In this document: piece by piece, positions 47,001 through 50,724 of the stretch
How the letters are laid out: the number at the start of each line of letters is the position of its first letter
How positions within the stretch are numbered: the stretch's first letter is position 1
Assembly (NCBI GenBank): GCA_001994995.1
Contig: MDJM01000072.1
Location: 1 to 53,035 of the forward strand
DNA length: 53,035 bases
Direction of reading: 5' to 3'
From: Candidatus Parepulonipiscium sp. PG-Nuni2H_MBin01
GTDB taxonomy: Bacteria > Bacillota > Clostridia > Lachnospirales > Cellulosilyticaceae
Made by a program: the position numbers and the translations under genes
The notes under the pieces: generated by a model
Told to the model about the DNA's origin: nothing
The model's input: only the letters and a program-made list of their open reading frames with translations
The model's database searches: none

Positions 47001-47039
47001 GCGCAAGCAGCGGTAATTATCCAAAGATTTATGCAATAG
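29091..47039 (+). CDS. Giant S-layer-anchored Ig-like repeat surface protein (5982 aa)
   Basis: A single uninterrupted 5982-codon gene for a secreted wall-bound stalk protein. Order: signal peptide (MTLYKKLAVFLAFTQITNPI, cleavage near SAA); acidic low-complexity stretch (about 110-330); a unique domain; a BspA-like repeat block (about 500-700, units like FFNGATINEEITFTG); more than 40 Ig-like domains of the Big_2 type (about 840-5207; core WSSSDxxVATV...GTTTIT); Big_4-like domains near 1690 and 5210-5285; further Ig/Fn-like domains with TAPTI-type starts; 15 PExEx units (5662-5736); a QVELELEL stretch; three SLH domains (about 5806-5982: FADVSADAWYADGVKFVYE, FSDVSQNAWYAPAVNFLAE, YDDAPSEWAAQAMSWAVATG). 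SLH domains bind pyruvylated secondary wall polymer. No LPxTG, enzyme or RGD-type motif was seen. Adhesion is inferred. It has its own promoter and terminator. Confidence 0.93.
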   Translation: MTLYKKLAVFLAFTQITNPISAAYITSEMDVKVEPMLESNVFDTLNETAKLIMTKDQQPGFLPLSADEEFTEESLFSHMTEAELLATINERISFEAESVSAELNLMDGVIDGEFERENDGTGSERETAPQGFDAYEVGTDGGVSGNFGEEDSSDAVGAEEDDASGRIYDGETSGARVSAQDETSASGTGGSNYGSETTNQSRETKDSGALITTGEEAGPTGGANDEIGTSAGDAAGIGAIVGEIGEAYAVRVVNGEFIEESLVDEPNRESEIFATADVTGTRETEVTNGAEDVRGTTAVYSAGNEELERIADETTDGVTEITGEISKVTELKLSDSISSNSEYIEQLKTEADPNALAVEEFIPMVRSVLPQSFDENDEVVYVKSTQSWYEDVPMYFAINKTQQTATMDWDYSIQQAAQGADTLVLNPGSATDENGTAVISSVTYDDVQYPIVETTSLMPSSTDNIAVTFNTGTTMSYINIPYNFNKNATVDAPITINCNTADGYTAIPAGFFNGATINEEITFTGSGKSFKIATDVDFFSGAVINAEIIFTGCTEIRPKTSLANVEGIFKGATINAELTLDGFGETAHSNYTGCGAMGFESAIINEPITFPHLETITTQQFFYRATINADLDFPELTTINEATGDNAVAGKSTYLFNSMSGGADDATINMPELTEVNARAFYNSTITNVTLDMPQNTYLKDDFSSMFNAFPTTPVLNEGTTVLSVKADETNNTATIDLSNLTDANNTTLRVRVSHNNHADMNASDISVILPAKPVIGTLDPIALTSQYGPNVMTTALDMSQITVVYPDNFDRAAYIAAGFDDDYFGLDISASTAEVININEDYVTISDDTTFSVDVVPADKAGSTDIVWSSSDTEILSFSPGTATADTPVNATIGTKYGEVTITATVEGITPEIKDEVTLVVLPKLTINDANDAQFPANSKYEYYEGPIQLKVSGTPTVAADSSIAWESSDTDILTVDNNGLVTFVDGGFGTADITVSVTVDGHVVEESVTIEVTPTWVTDFEINKSETINIQKSDTTAIAYEITPADATYQDIVWESLEPSIFTVSEGKIVPLNAGTTKLKGTLPAHSTADGTEVVRMIDVNIIDNIKAIEINEGDEVTIDLGESFDLTTSLLSRALYDYSWTADSNILSFTDTNSANTTIRANEIGKTDVTVSLNVNTGMVVTDNNGDPIIDSVTSDPTTTQVDYDSDTITVTVLPTIEITTITHSESATVTDVNSELNLTLETLEIEDPNDSNIPPAMIANPENVYTLACAVDPSVNVEWESSDTDVATIDSTSGVLTLKANGTTVITVTTAHGVNGVPEVSASITLNVAPIVATGFALNADTMTITNDGLKYPIEYTISPEGAKADVTFTSHSNNIIVNDDETIMSVSTTASNSNRVYAVAKFNGKTIGEQWLDVNVVVPSTVSINEGDKTYAANNTAQHTFSAAIAATTRSVGGYSYDWSLSTSSMATNSSATDKESGAYVTSLNGVTITNNNDGTCTLQLDGDATNVTLGDIYLNVHVHQSTGMDGNVDTKSEYATASVKISITAPVNPVTAITITGVNGNGKFELEENSKYYLDNTGGSNDTIDYELTYQYPDGSTEASSYPEEEPTLVWSVVAGQDNGVAEVVEFSSASTLSTYLQTHTPDSTVSSDYRGQFDLVVGIADANPDITAQQTFTVNEKIVQSIAITDGTGSNTFKTDYIVGDDFVPTGTLTITYNDPYPPEVVQITSDMALGFTTSSSGVKSFKLYYAPLGEYVDATVNVYEAYNDVEIKEGNELTLTIGGADTTLTAQLVTRALTATTYAWSQTGGAVSLANTTTDTVTLSPVKAGKSVVTSTVIYGADQDNYTDTTTVYVLPTVKIQDENSTDVTGGTASAPLNLTTATTVEFTADVTSGGVNSVVTWSSSDESVASIDATANTTNETNGKVTLKINAAGTTTITATVVPDGVNEAAVTVSFELTVDPINVSSITFQDSLNNDITETTMQVDTSSDINYTVDPDPNSYYSSAADIEFSSSLPNIVMISDGKMYAQGTGTAYITATIPGSGVSAKLKVNVDQTGDSVYIEQDDQTLVMGDTIKLNTTETYVGNSYTYVWTLGEVADDDAAAALVETPLLTENNSAISIDNNGNVTTNAAGKSKVSVILEIDTVEGVEYVYDTIEISVEPKVSFQIDGADVTDSYEIQLSATADGENVDTLSKSIVTTAEGATSNSTITYAVTNNTGAVTNSGGTLTFVKPGTETVTITVAPTTAGDFTTVVKTIDITVLPIELTGIDITEDPIDVVKGSSTPISSVDYTLIPAAANDMYDVTWTINDPTIASISATQNISANSTGWTTLNATVTSQNGTVYQNSVNVTVTDAVSGVVINEGNTTITMDDSNVSLTALPTFRSTGLYTYTWGVGEPTTDPITGVISINTDGSPVVSVDSNGELTPLKVGTSKVTVVLKVETLTGKQYYSDTIEVSVMPTAVIKDMGDTYVHTLDGSSDTLPIEGISNIGTSTATTIAFSSSDSNVVSVTGGLATDTLVFNNPGTADITFTVTAEGITVTDTVTITVLPIPITSFATDVKDANDTTTLTSISLEQGDELTVDYIINGETTKTAAIYDMYDVTWTSSNPTVASVFNTDTLKAQSTGLTTLTASVDGTSHSATIDVLVSEKVTGVVINEGSQTAAVGTAVNLTASPTSGTTSGLTYQWIAGDLDLSAGEQTALAGYFGGTPATNTDVATVTQDGVVNALKAGTQNINVIVKVETVPGRPIYYYDTVAVKFTPVLTLTDGTNNIDGTSQQLTLETDTTMTITAKADSALDNSGYTWSIASSDSNIVSVTNATIGGGTTTLTAENAGTVTITFSVTIDQEVFTKSFELTVNPATVTEIDFVAAVPDEVTMVAGKTITVSTSDYTISPSTASSEVTWSSTREDVATVSASGVITAKNPGTTTITVTAGNQTDSIELHVIDTLSINEASQTLNYGSTLQLTTSSTTAQWNSSNASVATVSTGGVVSPVGFGTTNITLTTAVKEGSLTASATTVTSPIVAITVVPTLSLTNDDGSDFANKSYTTVYSDSSNSVTVKATINAPANTGVTWSISGDDTISLSANNSTNKLQQTVSFSGSGTAVVQAKVDGTDVVETLTITVAPIAVTGFDITHTTVSNAPNPTDGITIETGATKAVTLLNTVTPSSATSFYTTNWSSSNPNIATVDSDGKVTGVSQGNVTISGEIGGKTDSILVYVIDEISSVAIAGDSTMDIGDTQTLTVGPTNDYTTVTWSIASLDGNPANSGTSSDMISIATDGQVTAHNAGPATVYAKVEIKTDSGTTPLYPTFSIKVNPTLSITTTETQQTLVSTDTAVATDNTFTFDANYNGTTSPTWSSSDTSIVSFSDSASGSATLKAAGTVTITARIGDVTDSIEFTVNPVPVTSISITNSGTFSDLTSTEVAYTVSPSDAYKGADPSDITWSSANPAVGEVQILDNKAMFVAKTPGFTNITASIDGVSDTQMFEVIAAVSDVMIDQGDEVDLFMGDTLTLTASTKGRSALTYTWSDSTSGTSPVSISADGSTATITPNSVGTATVKVSLAVDTEDDATTTTHTDTITINVQPTIAITDKVSELTMTEGGTTHTFTTSVQGGGSVTWSSSDISVATINDGTVTLVAPGTTTIKASVDGAAGETFSDEFTLTVNPIEVASVKITPASISVNTGTNSTSLPDYKLLGSDGTTELTNAKDQYTPVWSILDTSLATISGDKIIANNTAGTTFLSVDVAGKSHNIPLYVVNELSGVVLSSGNTQYANGETIQVVKDNPLSLTATDSTGNDETHYSYAWSGSGTALQNTFSVDTDTVGSQTISVALTATLADGTTTVNTSVNVEVVPSLTISADGTVTDTYTTTMETKHDDSDNGLKDPAPDNTVTFSVDGADSGDTIEWSSSNTNVATVDGDGKATLIGAGVTTITVSVTQGSVTTTKSVELTVNPIAVDTIEVEDVSLTKNQQLAIPYTLKNGNVIVEDAKQHYSVTAQSYDTSVVGVNGDTLIGVSGGETTVVVSITNDYTGAVTTHSIVVKVADIEGVVINNAIDLDMGESHTLSASPVLRSIIDYSYAWSITDGTDVASIDSAGDLTLDKPGDVTVKVVMTAKADGGTTTYDTTATFAVNPTIAITNSGSTSYTLGTYSGDTINTLGTSVNAGSSSQVTWASSDTNVATIDNNGNVTFLREGDVTFSATVTANSKTATDSITFNVTAPTIDSTNSNADDMTVEAGSTTTIAYTLVDSGNNSISQYYDINWESLHPNTATIYNNSEVVAQQAGDATIVGKYNGTEVLRFNVTVLAESEKLVNVAIVQGATMSVAPDAANITLTSNATDVYTEQWTILPGGAGAISLVNPDTNGISTDGEISVDNPGTDTVKLELFNAYTGLSAGTAEIAITVNDTRLTVNGVEIEDGDALEFTMDSSNSEIIAISLPAGYTASWVSDDTTIVTAANESGSDNGELTFNAPGTANVTLTVTSPSSARSTTTTYTFPVTVNAPADTEIVLTSAENVTMATAATAATSTITYTVSANGQTVSYPVTWQSADTNVVTVSGDTITVVGAGTTEVIGTVNNTDVTKTINVTVVDGVSGISINEGDQSIVVGEDFTFTTATTFRTVPTYSWSSDNTAIATVDENGKVTAVAPGTANITATVQTADGTTTSATVLVTVLPDVTLPFSKLENVLNLEGLIPDGGTFTPGSSNEYDLTTYATSSVSGATFTWSAPAGSIATVNNNMVTFSGVGTVELTVTATANGQSNTETITAVVSNPVVASIDIDTVYLQVGEQVDVDYTLFDEYGNDLEALGFSGYDVVFESLNTAVVNVINNQLLGASSSSANVTTTVGNATKTFIVYVSDAVNGITIDQGTGVELNYGDTLQLSTTLVTRNANVITWSLESGSSVTVDENGLVTPRAVGQSTVKVVVTSVADTSRELGSATIVIDVVPTISITSATDITLDSASTATLNLTATTNPTDALVTWSTTAANDVAEITGDVLTLKQAGTVEVTATTGTKSDTVTITVNEAAPDYTNTTFSAEVGVDTLDVGATTTITATLTDSSTSPDTITTVTQGLVLTSLTDNIAIGYDGTIKGITAGIAIIEVSLEGTDFIDTVQFTVQDVATGIKIDDSNLTLQVGQDKQLSATILTSTRNSVVWSVDDATSGTTNNNDVISVDANGKVSALVAGQGTVRATIGTHSDSIVITVEDVPKVVASIATVDNSGLVTSYVLGQSFQTGGQIRVTYTDNSTEDIVILPSMIVAFDTSSTGSSTVEISYEGKSTTYSIDVSHSNISLTAAAVTSNNGVQATISGEAYEEVDLNTTKKIGYIEINGTKLFTDSSNAFSLNVFANGKYTVSAIAENGISGVSETVEVTGIDTTAPTIQFSYNSTDASKVSVIAIDDNLKTVTAKPGDGSAETSYDMNNLSTTDPSYDSTNGIFTFDFDLTAGSNIFIAEDEAGNSTTSVLSLTAVAIGTSAEPTQIMIESPDSDSWTNEDAVITVGAYNPVDGVEEVTVGGVSTYGTSLMNSRLRSTTASAYQMVDTTPVYSQIILTGNESVDYTINVAGGTYTQTIDVTKIDKDKPQITGTVEGNTVNLNVSDATSGIKTIALPTGEVINFDTDGTKSYNTQFSLTADGNVDVTAVDYAGNVTIQSFNLSYEPPVIGIPDVETPEIEIPEIEIPETETPEVETPEVEVPEIETPEIEVPEIEIPEVEVPETEIPEVEVPETETPEIETPEIEVTPSYDNYAITYPTISQTANTSKTVVDEVTEQVELELELAQVELELEQVSALTFIEQIAANFTNSKIVNREYVGFADVSADAWYADGVKFVYERNIMSGTQVGFEPQSLVTREVMAALIFNLSGQPQATEAEFSDVSQNAWYAPAVNFLAEIGLTSGIGDGKFGTGDALTKEQMVVFLYNYANLIGKDVSATTSLSHYDDAPSEWAAQAMSWAVATGLVGGTSEVELGATDSVTRAQAAVIIQRFMQ
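30600..31200 (+). repeat. BspA-like repeat block coded in the surface protein
   Basis: About seven units of 25-45 residues share the core 'hFxxAxINxxhxF': FFNGATINEEITFTG, FFSGAVINAEIIFTG, IFKGATINAELTLDG, GFESAIINEPITFPH, FFYRATINADLDFPE, then SGGADDATINMPE and AFYNSTITNVTLDMP. The pattern is that of BspA-type leucine-rich (LRR_5) solenoids, but Ala-x-Ile-Asn takes the usual place of the leucine motif. It is the only non-Ig module of the ectodomain and so the best candidate for the binding head. Confidence 0.6.
46074..46298 (+). repeat. 15 tandem PExEx units (15-bp repeat) before the SLH domains
   Basis: Fifteen consecutive five-residue units P-E/D-x-E-x (x mostly I, V or T; last residue T, I or V) coded by imperfect 15-bp repeats. 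A stiff, acidic, proline-spaced rod is expected, spanning the wall between the SLH anchor and the Ig stalk. DNA repeats of this kind change copy number readily without frameshift. Confidence 0.88.
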
Positions 47040-47057
47040 ATTTATGTAGTAATAAAG

Positions 47058-47091
47058 AAAAGCCCTCGACTAATGTCTGGGGCTTTTTTTT
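47058..47091 (+). terminator. Terminator of the giant surface protein gene
   Basis: AAAAGCCC...GGGCTTTT with a small internal mismatch then GAC/GTC (arms about 47058-47070 and 47075-47087), followed by T's up to 47091. Confidence 0.8.
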
Positions 47092-47496
47092 ATGTAAAAA
47101 AAATATTCGTATAGTGATTGCGCAAAGGCGCTTGTATAAAGGGATAAAATAAATTTAAAAATTGAAAAAAGCTCTAAACCGTCTCCACAGGACTTAGAGC
47201 TTTTTTCGTTTCGACTTTTGACTAGTTTCGACTTTACCCAAATAATAGAGGGTAGCAATATTAGGATTACCAAATATTGTCTTTATTATACATATTTTCT
47301 AAAAAAAATTTGAAAAACTTTTTTTCAGATTTTTTAGAGAGGGGAAACGCCTTAGCGGATGGCGTTAAACCGTAATACCTATAGCATTACCTATTTGTTT
47401 TTATTTTATACATGATATTTACGATTAATATATATTTTTTTTGCTAACACTTTAATAGGCTGTTAATTTAGGTTAAAGCTGTAAAGGAGTGATTAT
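47092..47496. other. Gene-free region between the surface protein and topB
   Basis: Holds a second, bidirectional terminator (47164-47207), twin GTTTCGACTTT repeats (about 47208-47236), and a possible hairpin AACGCC/GGCGTT (about 47347-47367) followed by GTAAT/ATTAC. Open frames here are short and lack an SD. A small RNA on the minus strand ending at 47164 is possible. Confidence 0.45.
47164..47207. terminator. Second bidirectional terminator after the surface protein
   Basis: A perfect 14-bp stem (47164-47177 with 47194-47207) including A6 and T6 flanks and a 16-base loop. The adhesin already has a terminator 75 bases upstream, and no gene is seen on the minus side. Confidence 0.8.
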
Positions 47497-49725
47497 TTGA
47501 AGGTTATTGTTGCTGAGAAACCGTCTGTTGCAAAAAATATTGCCGATGCATTAGGCATTAAAATTAGAGAAGACGGCTACTTTAAAAATAATAAGTATTT
47601 TGTAACTTGGTCTTATGGCCATTTGCTTACATTGTGGGACAGTAAAGATTATAATGAAATTATGGCTCGTTGGAATATGCAAAACTTCCCGTTTGTTCCT
47701 AATGAGTATAAATATAAAGTTAATCAAGGTCGCGGTAGTTTAAAGTATGCTTTGCCACGCCAACTTAATTGTATTAAAAATTTAGTGGAGTTAGATGAGG
47801 TTGATGAAGTTATTTCTGCTTTTGACTACGATAGAGAAGGGCAGATTATTGGGGATATTATTTTTCAGTATTTAAAAGTGCGTAAACCTATTTCTAGGCT
47901 ATTGCTAAATGAGTGGACCGAAGCTGAGGTGTTGAATGGCTTAAAAAGTTTAGTTTCTAACAATGAGTTGCGTCCGCTGCGAGATTCGGGGCTGTGCAGA
48001 CAACATGCGGATTGGTTAATCGGGATTAATTTAACGTCGGTTGCTACGCTTCGTTATAGGCATGGAAAGGAAATGTTTAATATCGGCCGTGTGTTGTTGC
48101 CTACGCTTAAGTTAATTTATGATAGAGAACAAGAGATTGCTAATTTTAAGTCGGCAACTTATTTTAAATTGCAAGGTTTGTTTGCGGTGGCAGATAAGAG
48201 TTATTTAGGCGTTTATAATTTGCCAAACAATCCGTATGCGCCTAAGTTTGATGATGAAACGAATAATAAAGCTGATAATAAAGACAATCAAGATAAAACT
48301 GGTTCGTCCAAAAACGAAAAGTTTTGCGATAAAGCTTTTTTAGATAATTTGGCTAATGAGATAAAAGGTAAAAAGGCTGTTATTATTGATAAAACCACTA
48401 ATTTAAAAAACGAATATCCACCTCCGCTTTATAATTTAACTGGTTTGCAAGGTGACATTAGTAGTAAGCATAAGCATTTGACTGCTGATAAGGTATTAAA
48501 ATTAGCTCAGTCGTTATATGAAAAGAAAAATATAACGTATCCTAGAACTGCAAGCACTGTATTGGACGAAAGTTTAAAGGATAAAGTCAGCAGTGTGCTT
48601 AATGTGGTTAAAAAAGGGCGCGAATATGAGTCGGAAATTGTGTTTCATGATAATAAACGCGTTTTCAATAGTGCTAAGGTAGAAAGTCATAGTGCGATTA
48701 TCCCAACTTATCAGCGTGTTAAAGATATTACCGCTGATGAGGAGATTGTGTATAATGCTATAGTCAATAGGTTTATTATGCAGTTTATGCCTATTGCAGT
48801 TTATGAGGAAACTGTTATTACTACTGAAGTTGAAGATGTGGCTGGCTATTTTTTAACTAGAGGGCGAATTCAGAAAACGATAGGTTTTAAAAAAGTCGAG
48901 ATGGTCGCGACTAAAGATGTTATTTTGCCACCGCTTGATTTGTATGAGATTAGCAAAGTTGATAAAGCGGAAGTTAAAAAGCATGAGACTAAGCCGCCAA
49001 AGTATTATAATGAAAAAACTTTGCTTAGAGCTATGGAGACTTGTGGTAAGCAGTATAAGGAAGATGAGGATATTTTAGAGGGCTTTAGTATTGGAACACC
49101 AGCAACTCGCGCTGATACGATTAAAAAGCTAGGCGATGTAAATTACATTATTAAAGATAGGAAAAATTTAAAATGTAGCGCTAAAGGGAAATTTATAATT
49201 GAATCGTTGCCAGTGTCGGAGCTTATGGATTTGGAGTATACAGGAAGATTGGAGAAAACTTTAGCCGATATGGAAAAAGGGCTTGTTTCTAAATCTGAGT
49301 TTATGAAGCATATTGAGGAGTTTGTATATAGCGCAGTAGCTGAAATTAAAATCCAAACTATTTCGGCTGCGTTTATTCATCAGCAGTTAAATGCAGCTGA
49401 TACTGCTAAAACGGCTAAAACGGCAGCTGATGTTGGAAAAGAAGTGTTAGGTCATTGTCCGCTATGTAATGGCGATGTCGTTGAAGGTAAATTAGGATAC
49501 GGTTGTTTAGGTTATAAGGCTGGTTGTAAATTTGTTTTATGGAAGCATGATGAAACGTTTAAAAAGTTTAATAAGAAATTGACTAAAACAGCAGTGAAAG
49601 CGTTGTTAAAAAATGGCTCGGTTTTAGTAAAAGGGTTTATAACGCCAAGTAAGACTAAGTTTGATGCAATTATTAGCTTTGAATACGATGGTCAAAATGC
49701 AAATTGGAAATTTATTCGGCCTTGA
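47497..49725 (+). CDS. topB: DNA topoisomerase III (type IA)
   Basis: A type IA topoisomerase that passes single strands and decatenates. The 742-residue protein starts MKVIVAEKPSVAKNIADALG (Toprim Glu), has FDYDREGQIIGDI (acidic Asp-x-Asp-x-Glu kept, the next Glu replaced by Gln), the catalytic tyrosine in KNITYPRTAS, and GTPATRADTIKKLG. A C-terminal zinc-ribbon-like module follows (HCPLCNGDVVEGKLGYGCLG). An Asp/Lys/Asn-rich insert (NKADNKDNQDKTGSSKNE) interrupts the region after the Toprim half. It starts with TTG behind AAAGGAGTGAT. TopB genes also travel on plasmids and conjugative elements, but no transfer genes are nearby. Confidence 0.93.
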   Translation: MKVIVAEKPSVAKNIADALGIKIREDGYFKNNKYFVTWSYGHLLTLWDSKDYNEIMARWNMQNFPFVPNEYKYKVNQGRGSLKYALPRQLNCIKNLVELDEVDEVISAFDYDREGQIIGDIIFQYLKVRKPISRLLLNEWTEAEVLNGLKSLVSNNELRPLRDSGLCRQHADWLIGINLTSVATLRYRHGKEMFNIGRVLLPTLKLIYDREQEIANFKSATYFKLQGLFAVADKSYLGVYNLPNNPYAPKFDDETNNKADNKDNQDKTGSSKNEKFCDKAFLDNLANEIKGKKAVIIDKTTNLKNEYPPPLYNLTGLQGDISSKHKHLTADKVLKLAQSLYEKKNITYPRTASTVLDESLKDKVSSVLNVVKKGREYESEIVFHDNKRVFNSAKVESHSAIIPTYQRVKDITADEEIVYNAIVNRFIMQFMPIAVYEETVITTEVEDVAGYFLTRGRIQKTIGFKKVEMVATKDVILPPLDLYEISKVDKAEVKKHETKPPKYYNEKTLLRAMETCGKQYKEDEDILEGFSIGTPATRADTIKKLGDVNYIIKDRKNLKCSAKGKFIIESLPVSELMDLEYTGRLEKTLADMEKGLVSKSEFMKHIEEFVYSAVAEIKIQTISAAFIHQQLNAADTAKTAKTAADVGKEVLGHCPLCNGDVVEGKLGYGCLGYKAGCKFVLWKHDETFKKFNKKLTKTAVKALLKNGSVLVKGFITPSKTKFDAIISFEYDGQNANWKFIRP

Positions 49726-50051
49726 CATAAGTAAATGAGAATTAAGCACTATTACGGGTGCACATAATAGTTTTTATAAACTTTACACATAATACGATAT
49801 GGCTATATTCTATATAATGGTAGTCCTAAAAAATATTCACTATAATAAGTAAAATTTTAGTTGAAATAATTAGTTATATTTAGATAGATTTAATGAAAAT
49901 CGGCGTTGTAATTGACTAACTAGCTCGTATGATGTTATCATATGATTATCAAATAACAACCCGATTTGGGGATCTAGTTGGGATTTTAGTATGAACTTAT
50001 CGCTTGTGGTAGTTATACTAGAACCATTTAGTTTTTAAGGAGGATATGATT
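49726..50051. other. Intergenic region before the ferredoxin
   Basis: About 325 bases with no supported gene. TTGACT at 49913 and TATGAT or TATACT elements downstream (for example TATACT about 50016-50021) give possible promoters but with poor spacing, so I do not call one. No terminator for topB with a clear T-run was found. Confidence 0.4.
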
Positions 50052-50222
50052 ATGGCTTATCAAATTAATGATGATTGTATTATGTGTGGAGCTTGTGCAG
50101 CTGAGTGTCCAGTTGGATGTATTTCAGAAGGTTCAAGCAAATATGAAATTAATGCAGCTGAATGTGTAAGTTGTGGGGCATGTGCATCTGTTTGTCCAGT
50201 AGACGCGCCACACCAAGCTTAA
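50052..50222 (+). CDS. 2[4Fe-4S] ferredoxin
   Basis: A 56-residue clostridial-type ferredoxin, a small soluble electron carrier. Two clusters are coordinated by CIMCGACAAECP and CVSCGACASVCP (the two CxxCxxCxxxCP motifs), placed in the usual pseudo-twofold order; an extra cysteine lies after the first motif (PVGC). AAGGAGG stands 7 bases before the ATG, and a very strong terminator follows 21 bases after the stop, so it is a monocistronic, probably highly expressed gene. Confidence 0.96.
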   Translation: MAYQINDDCIMCGACAAECPVGCISEGSSKYEINAAECVSCGACASVCPVDAPHQA

Positions 50223-50243
50223 GCTTGATTATAAAATAAAACG

Positions 50244-50288
50244 TAGGCGGTATAAGACGAAAAAGTCTTATGCCGTCTATTTTTTTTT
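50244..50288 (+). terminator. Intrinsic terminator of the ferredoxin gene
   Basis: A 15-bp stem with two G-U pairs (50244-50258 with 50265-50279), 6-base loop and T9. Confidence 0.92.
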
Positions 50289-50452
50289 GGCGAATTTAAA
50301 TAGCATAAACAATTTGCCATAATTAAACAGTGGAAAAAATTACTAGGTAGTAAAAAAGTAAATTAGTGTCATTTTTTATTGATTTTCATGCATAAAAAGT
50401 CCTGTAAATCCAAATAATTGTTATAGATATATATAGATTGGAGTTGAAGAAC

Positions 50453-50650
50453 TTGATTGAAGTAAAAGACTTTTTTTCAATTTACATTATCATTGCTATG
50501 ATGGGCATCGGGATATATATGGCTTGTCTTGAGAGTGTGTATCTTAGGGATGTTGACCATTTAAATAAGGAGGCGATATTTTCTAAAGTCATCGGTATTG
50601 TGTACATTATTGTTGCGATAGGTGGCATCGTAGTAAATGTGTTTTGGTAA
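50453..50650 (+). CDS. Small two-helix membrane protein (CLC_0170-like) before gerA genes
   Basis: A 65-residue protein with two transmembrane helices (FFSIYIIIAMMGIGIYMACL and FSKVIGIVYIIVAIGGIVVN) and a charged loop between them. It resembles the small clostridial membrane proteins I know as the CLC_0170 family (from memory), which tend to sit near GerA operons. The start is likely TTG 50453, 9 bases after GGAG (50440-50443); an in-frame TTG at 50438 overlaps that SD. It leads the gerA genes by 74 bases, with a G/C-rich short hairpin region between. Confidence 0.6.
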   Translation: MIEVKDFFSIYIIIAMMGIGIYMACLESVYLRDVDHLNKEAIFSKVIGIVYIIVAIGGIVVNVFW

Positions 50651-50724
50651 GATTGTAAGGTATGGGAGCTTTGTTCCTGCGGCCGGAGTATTTCGATACC
50701 ATTTAAAAAGTAAGGAGGGTTGAT

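Noticed and set aside
47070..47273. 67-codon minus-strand frame after the surface protein
   Set aside because: It runs through the bidirectional terminator and has no SD; more likely non-coding.
47497..49725. topB as evidence of an integrated plasmid or conjugative element
   Set aside because: No relaxase, type IV secretion, integrase or attachment-site repeats nearby, and codon use looks like its neighbours.
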